Shown here one piece after another: positions 10,012 to 19,478 of a stretch of 64,000 nucleotides of DNA. A program made the position numbers and the translations under genes. Numbering within the stretch: position 1 is the first letter of the stretch; the number at the start of each line of letters is the position of its first letter. Under the pieces are notes generated by a model. The model was given only the letters and a program-made list of their open reading frames with translations. It made no database searches and was not told the DNA's origin. The DNA lies in the NCBI GenBank assembly GCA_947490345.1, contig CANLGL010000025.1, positions 1 to 64,000 of the forward strand, given 5' to 3'. The stretch is from Deltaproteobacteria bacterium. Its GTDB lineage: Bacteria > Myxococcota_A > UBA796 > SXON01.

Positions 10012-10456
10012 GATCGAGCTCGTCGAGGATGCGGCCCTGGGCGTTGATGAACGCCCGCATCTGGGACAGGTGGTGGGTGCGCGAGGTGCGCAGGCGCATG
10101 ATGTGCTCCTGCAAAAGCCGCTCTTCGTCGCGCGTGGCGGCGAGGATCTGTTCCGCCTCCAAGCGTGCCTCGCCGACGATCAGATCCGCCTCACGACGGG
10201 CGTGGTTGTCCATGTCGACTGCCAGCCGGCGTGCGAGGACCAATGCCTCTTTGATTTCCCCGGATTCTCCGCGCATCGACGCCACTTCGTGATCGCGCTC
10301 GAGCAGGGCCTCCCGGAGCTTCAGACTCTCCCTCAGGCTCGCCTCCAGCGCCTCCCGCACGTTGTCGAGGAAGGCGTGGACCTCGGCCGGCTCGTACCCG
10401 CCGCGACGCGCCGGGCCGAATTGCTTCTGGAGAATGTCGAGCGGGGTCACGGCCAT
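10004..10456 (-). CDS. DivIVA-domain coiled-coil protein
   Basis: 150 residues. The N-terminus TPLDILQKQFGPARRGGYEP followed by AEVHAFLDNV is the DivIVA membrane-curvature-sensing domain; a long charged coiled coil follows (about 40-140). DivIVA-domain proteins in Myxococcota and Gram-positives organise poles or division and chromosome segregation; the role here is inferred. The ATG at 10456 is preferred to an in-frame TTG at 10471. It follows a membrane protein gene by 18 nt. Confidence 0.85.
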   Translation of the reverse strand: MAVTPLDILQKQFGPARRGGYEPAEVHAFLDNVREALEASLRESLKLREALLERDHEVASMRGESGEIKEALVLARRLAVDMDNHARREADLIVGEARLEAEQILAATRDEERLLQEHIMRLRTSRTHHLSQMRAFINAQGRILDELDRE

Positions 10457-10474
10457 ATGGGCGCTTATCAAGCC

Positions 10475-11935
10475 CTAGCGGACGATGACGATTGCCGCCT
10501 CTGGATACCGACTCCGCAACCGGACTCGAACATCGTCAACATCCAGCCCGGCCGCCACCACCGCTGCGGTGTCGTCCAGCGGCGCTCCCCCAGCGATGAT
10601 CAAGATGGGGCGGCCGTCCGAGGGCTGTCGATACCGGCCATCCGACGTCGCGAGGGCGGCCTTGTCGGCGGGGCTAGCGCTGTGGAAAAGAACTTCACCG
10701 TGCTGGGGCGCGACGGCGAGCACGTCGACGAACGCCCCCTCTGCAGCTTCGAACACGACCCCGCCCGAATCCCGGGAGGCCTCGATGGTCCAGGCCGGCG
10801 CGGGCGCGACGGTTTGCGTCGCGAGTACGGCCGCCCCGAGCGCCAGGCTCCCGACCAGGCCGGCGACCGCCCACCAACGCGCGGCCGACGGCGCCTCTGG
10901 CAGGGGTTCGGGGAGCGGCTCCACGCCGCGCACCTCGCCCCAAGGCAGCAGCGCAACCGCGTCGTGAAGGCTCTCGAACGCCCGGCCGATGAGCACGCCA
11001 TCGACGATGCGCCCGGGGACCGAGCCGCGGACGATGCGCACCTGTGAGCGCGTCGGCGTCGCGTTTTCGGCGAGTTCGCGCAGCGCCGCGTCCGAGGTGG
11101 CGTCATGCACATAGACGAACTGGTCGTCGGCGACCCGGACCGCGCTGGGCAAGGCCCGAACCAAGGCGCGTGCATGCTTACGGGAGTCGGGATGCAGGTG
11201 CACAAACGTCAACACGGTGTTGGGCGGCGGGACCGGGCCGTCGGGCGCGAACAAGTCTCCCGGCGCGAGCACGCCCTCGCGGATGAGGCGCAACGCGCGG
11301 CCACAACGCGGGCACGACTCGCCGTGGGCCCGGCCGCTCTCGGTGGCGAGCCCGCCTGGCCCCGGACAGCGGTCGGCAGCGGCCAGGGCGACGCGAGTGA
11401 CGAGGCGATCGAGGCGGACCGCATCCCACCCCTCGGTGGCCACGCCATCCTCCGCCACGATCACCTTGACCAACTCCCGCACCGCCTCGCGCGCAGGCCG
11501 GAGCCAACTCAAATCGACTTTCAGTCGCGACGGAAGCTCTTCAAGCGGCACGCCATCGCCAAAGTGGAGCCGGAAGACCGCTTCGTGCAGCGGCGTCGCC
11601 GTCTCGACCACCGCCTGCCGCCAGCGGGGATCGGGAAGCACCTCAAGGTCCGGATCGGCTTGCCACCGGTGGTATTGCGACGAACGACGACCGAGGAACT
11701 CGCGCGTGGCCACCGTCGCGATCGCCTCGGTCTCGGCGAGGCCGGCCTCCGCCGGGATCCGCCACGCCACATGTTCTCGCGCCGCCGCGAGCAGGGCCGG
11801 GCGCACTCGTGCTGTCGCCCGGGCGAGCTCCCACGCCACCGCGATGGTCAACGCCGTCCAGTGCCGACGGGCGGGACCCTGGTCGGACGCGGGCACGGAG
11901 ACGGAAGGGAGGGACCGGGGGGCGGAGGGTGCCAT
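10475..11935 (-). CDS. Single-pass membrane protein with sigma-like N-terminus and CxxC zinc motif
   Basis: 486 residues, family not recognised. Visible parts: an N-terminal helical region (to about 175) with a stretch EAVFRLHFGDGVPLEELPSR that looks like a sigma-70 region 4 helix-turn-helix; a CPRC pair at Cys208/Cys211 that could be half of a zinc site; a middle domain of about 110 residues; one membrane segment starting at Trp354 (WWAVAGLVGSLALGAAVLA); and a C-terminal domain of about 100 residues that would be periplasmic. The layout suggests a membrane-anchored regulator of the anti-sigma type, but this is inference. The ATG at 11935 is set where regional composition changes; the frame is open much further upstream over lpxD, without protein-like content. 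Confidence 0.65.
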   Translation of the reverse strand: MAPSAPRSLPSVSVPASDQGPARRHWTALTIAVAWELARATARVRPALLAAAREHVAWRIPAEAGLAETEAIATVATREFLGRRSSQYHRWQADPDLEVLPDPRWRQAVVETATPLHEAVFRLHFGDGVPLEELPSRLKVDLSWLRPAREAVRELVKVIVAEDGVATEGWDAVRLDRLVTRVALAAADRCPGPGGLATESGRAHGESCPRCGRALRLIREGVLAPGDLFAPDGPVPPPNTVLTFVHLHPDSRKHARALVRALPSAVRVADDQFVYVHDATSDAALRELAENATPTRSQVRIVRGSVPGRIVDGVLIGRAFESLHDAVALLPWGEVRGVEPLPEPLPEAPSAARWWAVAGLVGSLALGAAVLATQTVAPAPAWTIEASRDSGGVVFEAAEGAFVDVLAVAPQHGEVLFHSASPADKAALATSDGRYRQPSDGRPILIIAGGAPLDDTAAVVAAGLDVDDVRVRLRSRYPEAAIVIVR

Positions 11936-11997
11936 GAAGGACCCTGGGGGGGACGCCAAGGTAACGCGCGACTGGCGATGCGACGCCAGAAAGACCG

Positions 11998-12912
11998 CTA
12001 CCGACGGAGAGCCCGCACTAGCTCCGGAAGGTACCGCAAGGCCGCATAGATGCGCATCGCTTCGCGTGCCGGACGCGCGGGCTCGCCGAGCCAGGTCTCG
12101 CCAGCGGGGACGTCCCCGTGCACCGCCGACCGGGCGCCGATCCGCGCGCCGGCGCCAATGGTGACGTGGTCCTTCACGCCGACCTGCCCCGCCAGGATCG
12201 CCCCCGCCCCGATGGTCACGGACCCGGCAAGACCCACCTGGGCGACGAGGATCGCCCCTGGCTCGACCACGCAGTTGTGGCCGATCTGCACGGCGTTGTC
12301 GATCTTTGCGCCCCGGCCGATGCGGGTGTCGGCGAGCATGCCGCGGTCGATGCAGGTGTTCGCGCCAATCTCGACATCGTCGTCGATGAATACGCCTCCC
12401 ACATGGGGAATCTTGACCAATCCGGACGGCGTGGCGTGAAAGCGGAAGCCATCGGCCCCAATCACCGCTCCGGCATGAATGCGAACACGGCTGCCGACGG
12501 ATGTTCCGCGGTAGAGCACCACGTTGGGGTAGAGAACGGTCTCGGCGCCGACCACGACGCCGGCCGCCACCACCACCCCTGGGTGCACGACCGCCGACGG
12601 GTGGATGCGCGCGGAAGGGTGAATCGCGGCACTGCCGGGTTCTGGCGCCGGCTCCACAAACGCGCCGGCCAGCAAGAGCGCCATCGCCGCGAGTGGGTCG
12701 GCCACCACGATGGCCGACCGGCCCGCGATGGCGACGCGGGAGAGGACCGCGCCGCAATCCGGGACGGGCCCGCGGTCGTGATAGGCCAGTTCGTTTGCGC
12801 CAGCCTCCGAAAGCGCGGCCACACCGACCAGAAGTGGGTCCGGTCCGTTGAGAACCCCGACCACTCTCGTCGCGATCTCGGAGGCCCGCAGGGGCTCGGG
12901 GAAGCGCACCAT
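11998..12912 (-). CDS. lpxD: UDP-3-O-(3-hydroxyacyl)glucosamine N-acyltransferase
   Basis: 304 residues. An N-terminal uridine-binding domain is followed by a left-handed beta-helix of hexapeptide repeats (about 95-265: [20 protein letters not shown] and on) and a C-terminal helical tail. QIGHN contains the catalytic His position of LpxD. It transfers a hydroxyacyl chain to UDP-3-O-acylglucosamine in lipid A synthesis, so the cell should have a lipopolysaccharide outer membrane. It lies outside the usual bamA-skp-lpxD-fabZ-lpxA cluster, between a Nudix gene and a membrane regulator. Slightly short compared with about 340 in E. coli. Confidence 0.92.
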   Translation of the reverse strand: MVRFPEPLRASEIATRVVGVLNGPDPLLVGVAALSEAGANELAYHDRGPVPDCGAVLSRVAIAGRSAIVVADPLAAMALLLAGAFVEPAPEPGSAAIHPSARIHPSAVVHPGVVVAAGVVVGAETVLYPNVVLYRGTSVGSRVRIHAGAVIGADGFRFHATPSGLVKIPHVGGVFIDDDVEIGANTCIDRGMLADTRIGRGAKIDNAVQIGHNCVVEPGAILVAQVGLAGSVTIGAGAILAGQVGVKDHVTIGAGARIGARSAVHGDVPAGETWLGEPARPAREAMRIYAALRYLPELVRALRR

Positions 12913-12920
12913 CCGACCGG

Positions 12921-13466
12921 CTATCCTCGACGGAGCTTGCGGACCGCGCGGAGCACCGACTCGTCCGTTTCGACTTCATGGACCTCGGCCAACGGCACCC
13001 ACCGGGCCGCCAGGGCGTCCGACCCGGCGGCAAAATCCCGTGTTCGCGCCTGCAGCAGCACCCGAACGTCAAAGTGCTGGTGCGCGGGATCGTCCTTGCG
13101 GGCCGGAATGTCGTGGACGTCGAGGTCAAAACATCCGTCCCCCAGTACGTCGACCGCCGACAGACCGGTTTCTTCCTCCACTTCTCGAAGCGCCGCCGCC
13201 AAGAGATCGACATCCTCGGGCTCGATGTGACCACCCGGCTGCAACCAGCGGCGAAACTTCTCGTGGAAGATGAGCAGGAGCTCCTGACCGTCCGGAGAGA
13301 GTACAAAGGCGCTGGCCGTGAAATGACCAGGGACGAAGTGGTCTCGCGCAAACGCATCGCCTCGGGCGTCGAGGAGCGACAGCATGGAGGCGTGGTGGAC
13401 GGCCTCGGTGGCGTCGGCGGGAACAAAGCGCTGGAGGAAGGACAGGAGCGGGGGGGCGCGGAGCAT
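12921..13466 (-). CDS. Nudix hydrolase
   Basis: 181 residues. The Nudix box reads [12 protein letters not shown] then [12 protein letters not shown], two residues longer than the classic spacing, as in the subgroup with a GGHIEP signature. The upstream sheet is [13 protein letters not shown]. It hydrolyses a nucleoside diphosphate linked to another moiety; the substrate is unknown. It starts at ATG 13466, only 25 bp from the divergent MopE lipoprotein gene, and its stop is 8 nt before lpxD. Confidence 0.85.
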   Translation of the reverse strand: MLRAPPLLSFLQRFVPADATEAVHHASMLSLLDARGDAFARDHFVPGHFTASAFVLSPDGQELLLIFHEKFRRWLQPGGHIEPEDVDLLAAALREVEEETGLSAVDVLGDGCFDLDVHDIPARKDDPAHQHFDVRVLLQARTRDFAAGSDALAARWVPLAEVHEVETDESVLRAVRKLRRG

Positions 13467-13479
13467 CGTCCGGCAAAGA

Positions 13480-13485
13480 TATACT
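13480..13485 (+). promoter_or_regulatory. -10 box of MopE lipoprotein gene, predicted leaderless
   Basis: TATACT ends 6 nt before the ATG at 13492, so transcription would start at or next to the start codon. No Shine-Dalgarno is present. The surrounding AGATATACT reads as AGTATATCT on the other strand and may also serve the divergent Nudix gene. Confidence 0.5.
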
Positions 13486-13491
13486 GCGCGG

Positions 13492-14640
13492 ATGACCCTG
13501 CGCCTGATTCCGGTCCTCTGCCTGCTCGCCGCTTGCGACGAGGTCAACACCAGCTTCGGCGTGGGCCCCAAGGACACCTCCGAGGACTCCGGAAACGGCG
13601 GCATCGACACCAGCGTCGACACCAGCGGGGACACCGACGCCGACCAGGACGATGACGGGTTCTCGCCCGAACAGGGCGACTGCGACGATGCCAATCCGCG
13701 CGTCTCGCCCGCCCGTGACGAGGACGACAGCGACGGTGCCGACAACGACTGCGACGGCAAGGTCGACGAGAACTTCGCCGGCCTCGAGGTCGCGTGGGTG
13801 GAGACCAGCGGCGCAGGGCACATTCTGACCTTCGACACGATCGGTCGGCTGGAGGAGGACCTCTCGATCGCACCGTGCGCGCCCTACTTCCTGGACCACG
13901 TGGTGGAGGACGGCGCCCAGGTGGTCGACGAATGGATCATCAACGACGGGCTCGCTTACCTCGCGCACGTCGACGGCAAGGGAAACTGCACCCAGTTCGC
14001 CGATTTCAGCGACACCGAGGTCTACGAATTCCCACCCTACGGGGTGACGGTCACCCCGGACGGGACGATCTACGTGGTCTTTGGCGACCAACTCGCGACC
14101 GTTACGCGCGAGGGCGTCGTCACCCAACTTGCCAGCTGGAACGCCGAGGAGGAGTTCTTCGCCATCGGCCTCGCCTCCGACCCCCTCACCGGAACTGTGG
14201 CTATTTTCGATACGTCCGGTGGATTTGCCACGTACAACGAGACGGATGGCATCGTCTTCCATCTGATGCCGAATTTCGACGCGCCCGCGATCAGCACGGT
14301 CAGCGGCGCACACGGCGACGACGGCGGGTGGTACGTTCCGGCGGCTGACAACGCGGCGCGCACCTACGGCGTGCTGCGCTTCGACATGGCGAGCGCCGGC
14401 TGGGAAATGCAGGACGCGTGGAGCGACGAAGACTGGATTCCCTTCATGTTGGCGGTCGACGCCTCCGATGACACACGGCCAGAGTTCTACGTGACCGCAT
14501 CCGCCGGCGAGTTCCGCACGCTGTGGCGCATCATCCACGGCACCAACGCGGCCGATCACGCCTACATGTCGGAATCGGGCGACCGGAGCCGGTTCTACGG
14601 AATCGTCATGACGGACGGGGCCACGTACACCAATCACTGA
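13492..14640 (+). CDS. Lipoprotein with MopE metal-binding repeat and beta-propeller-like domain
   Basis: 382 residues. The signal [15 protein letters not shown] gives a clean lipobox LAAC with Cys15. An Asp-rich region (about 28-85) holds [18 protein letters not shown] and [12 protein letters not shown], a single MopE-type unit. The rest is a series of Gly/Asp-rich beta repeats ([32 protein letters not shown] and similar) suggesting a beta-propeller. Probably a surface lipoprotein. Ligand and partner unknown. Confidence 0.8.
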   Translation: MTLRLIPVLCLLAACDEVNTSFGVGPKDTSEDSGNGGIDTSVDTSGDTDADQDDDGFSPEQGDCDDANPRVSPARDEDDSDGADNDCDGKVDENFAGLEVAWVETSGAGHILTFDTIGRLEEDLSIAPCAPYFLDHVVEDGAQVVDEWIINDGLAYLAHVDGKGNCTQFADFSDTEVYEFPPYGVTVTPDGTIYVVFGDQLATVTREGVVTQLASWNAEEEFFAIGLASDPLTGTVAIFDTSGGFATYNETDGIVFHLMPNFDAPAISTVSGAHGDDGGWYVPAADNAARTYGVLRFDMASAGWEMQDAWSDEDWIPFMLAVDASDDTRPEFYVTASAGEFRTLWRIIHGTNAADHAYMSESGDRSRFYGIVMTDGATYTNH

Positions 14641-14677
14641 ACTTGCGTTCAGGTTCGATAGCGGATTAGGAGGCGGG

Positions 14678-16675
14678 GTGCCCTTCAAGCTCGCCAGCGA
14701 GTACGTACCCGCGGGGGACCAGCCGACCGCGATCGCGCAGTTGGTATCGGGTTTGCAGCAAGGCCTCAAACACCAGGTGCTGCTCGGCGCCACCGGCACG
14801 GGCAAGACCTTCACGATGGCCAACGTCATCGCCCAGTGGAACCGGCCGACCCTACTTCTGGCGCACAACAAGACGCTGGCGGCACAGCTGTACGGGGAGA
14901 TGAAGAAGCTCTTTCCCGAAAACGCGGTCGAGTACTTCGTCTCCTATTTCGACTACTACCAGCCTGAGGCGTACATCCCGTCTTCGGACACGTATATCGA
15001 AAAAGACAGTCTCATCAACGATCATATCGACAAGCTCCGCCATGCGGCCACCCGATCGCTCCTGGAGCGCAACGACGTCATCATCGTCGCGAGTGTGTCC
15101 TGCATCTACGGCCTCGGCTCCCCGGAAGCCTACGACGGCATGCTGTTGCAGCTGGTGCCGGGGCAGACCATCCGGCGCAAGGACCTGCTCGCCAGATTGG
15201 TAGAGCTACAATACCAACGGAATGACGCCGATCTTCATCGCGGCACCTTCCGAGCCCGCGGCGATGTGGTCGAAGTTGTGCCCGCCCACGAGAGCGAACG
15301 CGCGATCCGGATCGAGCTGTTCGGGGACGAGGTCGAGGCGCTCCGCGTCTTTGACCCGCTGCGCGGCACCCGGCTGGAGACCCTCGAAAAAGTATGTATC
15401 TACCCGGCCAGTCACTACGTCACCCCCCGCGAGAAACTCGACAAGGCCATCGAGAGCATACGCGCTGAGCTGCTGGTGCGGCTGACCGAGTTGCAGGGCG
15501 CCGGGCTCTTGCTCGAAGCGCAGCGGTTGGAGCAACGAACCAGCTTCGACCTGGAGATGATCGAGCAGATGGGCTTCTGCAGCGGCATCGAGAACTACAG
15601 CAAGCACCTGACTGGGCGCCCCCCGGGCGATCCGCCGCCGACCCTCCTGGAGTATTTTCCGGCGGAGTGGCTGATCGTCATCGACGAAAGCCATGTGTCC
15701 GTGCCGCAGGTCGGCGGGATGTACCACGGGGACCGAAACCGGAAGGAAACCCTGGTCAAGTTCGGTTTTCGCCTGCCGTCGGCACTGGACAATCGCCCCC
15801 TCACCTTCGCCGAGTTCGAAGCGCGCATCGACCGCGTCGTCTACTGCAGCGCCACCCCTGCCAAGTACGAGCTCGAAAAGGCCTACGGTGTCGTCGCCGA
15901 GCAGGTGATCCGCCCTACCGGCCTGTTGGACCCGGTGGTGGACGTGCGTCCCGCCTCCAACCAGGTCGACGACTGTCTGGGACAGATCCGCGAGGTCGTC
16001 GCCGCTGGCTGGCGGGTGCTGGTCACGACCCTCACCAAACGAATGGCCCAGGAACTGACGGACTATTACCGCGAGCTCGGCGTGCGGGTGAAGTACCTGC
16101 ACAGCGACATTGACACCCTCGAACGCATGCAGATCCTCCGCGAGCTGCGGCAGGGCGGCTTCGACGTTCTGGTCGGCATCAACCTGCTGCGAGAGGGGCT
16201 GGACCTACCCGAAGTGGCCTTGGTGTGCGTCATGGACGCCGACAAGGAGGGCTTTCTACGCAGCGGCACCTCACTCATCCAGACCATCGGTCGCGCGGCA
16301 CGAAACGTGGAGGGGCGGGTGACGCTGTACGCCGACCGGGTCACCCCGTCGATGAACCTCGCGATCGGGGAAACCGAGCGGCGGCGCGTCAAACAGATGG
16401 CGTACAACGAAGAGCACGGCATCACTCCGACCACTATCATCAAGAGTTTCGACTCGCCTCTGGCCGCGATCCTCGACGCCGACTACGTCAAGATCCCGAA
16501 GGACAAAGAAGAGGCGGCGGAGCTGCCGGAAATGACCCTTGAGGCGCTGCCGATGACGATTCAGCGCCTGCGCGGCGAGATGCGCGCCGCTGCGGCCAAG
16601 CTCGACTTCGAGCGGGCTGCAGAGCTTCGTGACCGCGTCCGCGGGCTGGAAGAACTGCTCATCAAGGCTGGATGA
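14678..16675 (+). CDS. uvrB: Excinuclease ABC subunit B
   Basis: 665 residues, full length. Walker A GATGTGKT at 37-44; the damage-verifying beta-hairpin region [14 protein letters not shown] at about 86-99; helicase motif DESHVSVPQ; a C-terminal UVR domain [19 protein letters not shown] that recruits UvrC. It loads damaged DNA from UvrA in nucleotide excision repair. The GTG start has an excellent AGGAGG ribosome binding site 4-5 nt upstream. It ends 4 nt before the convergent recR stop, leaving no room for a separate terminator. Confidence 0.98.
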   Translation: MPFKLASEYVPAGDQPTAIAQLVSGLQQGLKHQVLLGATGTGKTFTMANVIAQWNRPTLLLAHNKTLAAQLYGEMKKLFPENAVEYFVSYFDYYQPEAYIPSSDTYIEKDSLINDHIDKLRHAATRSLLERNDVIIVASVSCIYGLGSPEAYDGMLLQLVPGQTIRRKDLLARLVELQYQRNDADLHRGTFRARGDVVEVVPAHESERAIRIELFGDEVEALRVFDPLRGTRLETLEKVCIYPASHYVTPREKLDKAIESIRAELLVRLTELQGAGLLLEAQRLEQRTSFDLEMIEQMGFCSGIENYSKHLTGRPPGDPPPTLLEYFPAEWLIVIDESHVSVPQVGGMYHGDRNRKETLVKFGFRLPSALDNRPLTFAEFEARIDRVVYCSATPAKYELEKAYGVVAEQVIRPTGLLDPVVDVRPASNQVDDCLGQIREVVAAGWRVLVTTLTKRMAQELTDYYRELGVRVKYLHSDIDTLERMQILRELRQGGFDVLVGINLLREGLDLPEVALVCVMDADKEGFLRSGTSLIQTIGRAARNVEGRVTLYADRVTPSMNLAIGETERRRVKQMAYNEEHGITPTTIIKSFDSPLAAILDADYVKIPKDKEEAAELPEMTLEALPMTIQRLRGEMRAAAAKLDFERAAELRDRVRGLEELLIKAG

Positions 16676-16679
16676 AGCG

Positions 16680-17261
16680 CTAGATCTCTCGGCGCCCTTC
16701 GAGCGCACGGGCCAGCGAGACCCGGTCGGCGTACTCGATCGCAGTCCCCACGCTGACCCCGTGCGCCAGCCTGGTCACTTTCACGCCCAAGGGCTTCAGC
16801 AGATTGGCGACGTACAACGCGGTGGTATCGCCTTCCACATCGGGGTCCGTGGCGAGGATCACCTCGCTGACCCCCGGGAGCCGGCCGACGAGCTCCCGCA
16901 GCCGCAGTTGAGTCGGTCCGACGCCGTCAAGCGGGGACAGCGCGCCATGCAGTACATGGTATCGACCCCGAAACTCCCCCGACCCGTCGATCACCGCGAT
17001 GTCCTGGGGCCGCTCCACAACGCAGAGCATCGTTGGGTCGCGATGGCCATCGCCGCAGCGTCGACACGGGCTCTGGTCGGTGAGGTCGCAGCACAGCTCA
17101 CACTCGCGGATGCCGACCCGAAGGTCGCGGATCGCGTCGGCGAGCGCGTCGGCGACCTCGGGTGGCTGTCGCAACAACCAGTAGGCGTAGCGTTGGGCCG
17201 TCTTTTCGCCCACGCCGGGGAACCGGGCTAGCTGCGCGACGGCACGGCGAAGGGCATCCAT
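16680..17261 (-). CDS. recR: Recombination mediator protein RecR
   Basis: 193 residues. N-terminal helix-hairpin-helix LARFPGVGEKTAQR, a four-Cys zinc motif (CELC then CRRC), a TOPRIM domain with VVERPQDIAVID and ILATDPDVEGDTTA, and a Walker-like C-terminal LAHGVSVG segment. Acts with RecO and RecF to load RecA at gaps. Its ATG overlaps the stop of the DnaX tail frame (ATGA). The ybaB/ebfC gene that often sits between dnaX and recR is not present. Confidence 0.97.
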   Translation of the reverse strand: MDALRRAVAQLARFPGVGEKTAQRYAYWLLRQPPEVADALADAIRDLRVGIRECELCCDLTDQSPCRRCGDGHRDPTMLCVVERPQDIAVIDGSGEFRGRYHVLHGALSPLDGVGPTQLRLRELVGRLPGVSEVILATDPDVEGDTTALYVANLLKPLGVKVTRLAHGVSVGTAIEYADRVSLARALEGRREI

Positions 17262-17806
17262 CAGTGAACGGCCGGGTAATCGTCGGGGCTGTCGTCCACC
17301 AGGGCAGGCACGTCGTGCGCACCCGCCTCCACAGCCGGCGTCACCTCCTCCAGCTCAGCATCGAACATCGCCATCAACTTGCGGATCGGTTCTGAGGCTT
17401 CGGCCGCAGCTCGGGCCACCGCCCGACGCTCGATGTCAGCGGCGGTGATGACCTCCCGTCCGGTGCTTCCCGCCTCCTTCACGACGACCACGTCCACACG
17501 CAGCAGGCCCGGGAGAATCGCCGCCAGGTCGATGCGAGCGAGCTGATCGCGCACGCGCACCCGCCACAGCTCCTTGCGCACCCCCACGCGAAAGGTGCCA
17601 TCGGCGACAGATAGGGGGAGCGCCACATCGTGCACCGCCACGCGCTCAGAAGCGGGGAGCGCATTGAGCACGCGAGCCCAGACGGCGTCAAGGACGGGCG
17701 CGCCCGGCGGTGCCGCCGCGGTGACGGCGACCGCGAGGGCGATGGGCGGCGTGACAGCGGCCGCCAGCGCAGGGGCGACCACGGGGGCGACCACCGGGGC
17801 GACCAC
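17261..17806 (-). CDS. DnaX tau-type C-terminal region in a shifted frame
   Basis: This frame encodes an Ala/Pro/Val-rich linker followed by a domain (VLDAVWARVLNALP, then GTFRVGVRKELWRVRV) and a tail EASEPIRKLMAMFDAELEEV. The tail matches the C-terminal part of DnaX tau, the domain that binds the polymerase alpha subunit. It lies directly downstream of a dnaX frame that stops after the gamma-like part. The frame stays open upstream across the dnaX stop, and a -1 shift at that stop would fuse the two. The only in-frame canonical start is a GTG at 17806, 87 nt after the dnaX stop. Options are programmed frameshifting, a separately translated tail, or an indel error in the sequence. Confidence 0.6.
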   Translation of the reverse strand: MVAPVVAPVVAPALAAAVTPPIALAVAVTAAAPPGAPVLDAVWARVLNALPASERVAVHDVALPLSVADGTFRVGVRKELWRVRVRDQLARIDLAAILPGLLRVDVVVVKEAGSTGREVITAADIERRAVARAAAEASEPIRKLMAMFDAELEEVTPAVEAGAHDVPALVDDSPDDYPAVH

Positions 17807-17816
17807 CGGGGCGACG
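17772..17816. repeat. Tandem 12-bp repeat in the DnaX linker
   Basis: Four near-identical 12-bp units of the form GGGGCGACCACC lie in tandem. On the minus strand they encode the VAPVVAPVVAP part of the DnaX linker. Such a repeat is prone to copy-number change and also to assembly error. Confidence 0.7.
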
Positions 17817-17892
17817 CGCGGCGCGACAGCGGCCTCGACAATCGCCAGCGCAACGGGGGCGAGGGGAGCCGGGGCCGCGGGAACGACCGCCT

Positions 17893-19119
17893 TTACCCTC
17901 GCCTCTCGCCCTCCGGGTCGTCGCCGGGCTCCCGCCCACGAGGGCGGGCCGGGGCGGCGCCTCCGCCTCGGAGACGACGTTCGAGGTCCGCGAGACGCTC
18001 GACCAAGGGGCCCACCGCCTCGGCCGGCCGAATCGCCACCAGGCGCGCCACCGCCATTTCCAAGACCATGCGGGGGCGCGAGGCGCGCGCGACCTGGTCG
18101 TGCACTTCCAAAAGAACGTGGAACGTGCGGGCCAACTGCTCGGCCGGCAGCCCGCCGGCGACACGACCCAGGCGCTCCCGCTCTTCCTCGGGGGCGTCCA
18201 TATGACGGACCGCCGAGGCGGAGAGCGCCACCAGTGCCGCATCGCGAACCAACTCCAGGAGCTCACTGGTGAACTGGCCAATTTCATAGCCGCGCTCGTA
18301 CACCTCGGCGATCGCGTCGAGGCAACGCGGCGCATCCGCGCCGAGCATCCCTTCCAGCATGTCATAGAGCATTCGCCGGTCGACCAGCCCGAGAATGTCG
18401 ACCACCTGGGCCTCGGCTGGTGCCATCCCGCCAAAGCTGATGACCTGATCCAGCAGGCTCTGGCTGTCCCGCATGGACCCCTCACCGGCCCGAGCAATCA
18501 TGCGGAGCGACCCCTCGCTGATCTGCACGCCTTCTGCCTCACAGATCAGTCGTAAGCGCTCGGCGACTACGGGCTGGGGAATCCGTTTGAAATCGAAACG
18601 CTGAACCCGGCTCAGGATCGTCTCCGGAATCTTGTTGGCCTCGGTGGTCGCGAAGATGAACTTCACGTGAGGAGGCGGCTCCTCAAGCGTCTTGAGTAAG
18701 GCGTTGAACGCCCCCTTCGACAGCATGTGCACTTCGTCGATGATGTAGATCTTGAAGCGGGCGGCGTTGGGGAGGTAGCGGATGCCGTCGCGAAGGTCGC
18801 GGACGTCCTCGACCGAGTTGTTGCTAGCGCCATCGACCTCGATCACGTCGGGGCTGGTGCCAAGCGGAATCTCCTTGCACGGCGCGCACTGACCGCAGGG
18901 TTGGAGCGAGGCGCCTTCAATACAATTGAGCGAGCGCGCAAACGCTCGAGCGGCCGTAGTCTTTCCCACACCGCGAGCGCCCGTAAACAAGAAAGCGTGA
19001 TGCAATCGCCCGCTGGCCAACGCATTCCCGAGCGTCCGGGTGACGTGCGACTGCCCCGCCATCTCTTCGAGCGTTTGAGGGCGCCACTTGCGCGCGATGG
19101 CCAGATACCCGTCGGACAC
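17893..19119 (-). CDS. dnaX: DNA polymerase III clamp-loader subunit gamma/tau, gamma-like part
   Basis: 408 residues: Walker A GARGVGKTTAA, the zinc module CGQCAPC, Walker B IIDEVHML, sensor 1 FATTEANKIPETILSRVQRFDF, sensor 2 GEGSMRDSQSLLDQ, then the collar domain III ending near ERLADLERRL. The GTG at 19119 (encoding SDGYLAIARKWRP) is the natural start by family comparison; an earlier GTG at 19185 is in frame. The frame ends at TAA 17893-17895, just after domain III. GGAGGG lies 13 nt before this stop, like the stimulator of E. coli dnaX frameshifting, but no slippery heptamer of the A-AAA-AAG kind is visible. Confidence 0.93.
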   Translation of the reverse strand: MSDGYLAIARKWRPQTLEEMAGQSHVTRTLGNALASGRLHHAFLFTGARGVGKTTAARAFARSLNCIEGASLQPCGQCAPCKEIPLGTSPDVIEVDGASNNSVEDVRDLRDGIRYLPNAARFKIYIIDEVHMLSKGAFNALLKTLEEPPPHVKFIFATTEANKIPETILSRVQRFDFKRIPQPVVAERLRLICEAEGVQISEGSLRMIARAGEGSMRDSQSLLDQVISFGGMAPAEAQVVDILGLVDRRMLYDMLEGMLGADAPRCLDAIAEVYERGYEIGQFTSELLELVRDAALVALSASAVRHMDAPEEERERLGRVAGGLPAEQLARTFHVLLEVHDQVARASRPRMVLEMAVARLVAIRPAEAVGPLVERLADLERRLRGGGAAPARPRGREPGDDPEGERRG

Positions 19120-19283
19120 GCGAGCACCCCAGGCAACAGAGCTAACCAACCCCGCGCGCGGAGGAGATGGCCGGGCACCCCACACCCCACGATCGACGCT
19201 ACCGTTGCTTCCTCTCGGACCTGGCGGGGTTCACGTGATCACGGTCATGGGACCCGACCATCACCTCCGAGCGCGGAGCGTGA

Positions 19284-19373
19284 TGGCGGACAGGGCGGGA
19301 TTCGAACCCGCGGTACTTTTAAGGGTACACACGATTTCCAGTCGTGCGCCTTCAACCACTCGGCCACCTGTCC
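19284..19373 (-). tRNA. tRNA-Ser(GGA)
   Basis: The minus strand folds as a class II tRNA: acceptor GGACAGG pairs with CCTGTCC, discriminator G, encoded CCA, anticodon loop CTGGAAA giving anticodon GGA, a long variable arm and a GGTTCGAATCC T-arm. It lies 7 nt downstream of a second tRNA-Ser. Confidence 0.95.
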
Positions 19374-19380
19374 AAAAAGG

Positions 19381-19468
19381 TGGCGGAAAGGGTGGGATTC
19401 GAACCCACGTTAGGAAAACCTAAAACAGATTTCGAGTCTGTCGCCATCGGCCACTCGGCCACCTTTCC
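19381..19468 (-). tRNA. tRNA-Ser(CGA)
   Basis: Class II tRNA on the minus strand: acceptor GGAAAGG with CCTTTCC, discriminator G, encoded CCA, anticodon loop CTCGAAA giving anticodon CGA, and a variable arm containing TAGGTTTTCCTA. It is 10 nt downstream of tadA and probably on the same transcript. Confidence 0.95.
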
Positions 19469-19478
19469 GCAGAAACAG

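Noticed and set aside
10475-13426. A single 983-codon minus-strand gene spanning the Nudix, lpxD and membrane-protein region
   Set aside because: Its first two thirds are a shadow frame of the Nudix and lpxD genes; only the part from 11935 has protein-like character.
13126-14871. Long minus-strand frame opposite the MopE lipoprotein gene
   Set aside because: It overlaps the strongly supported plus-strand lipoprotein and the uvrB start, and its protein has no features.
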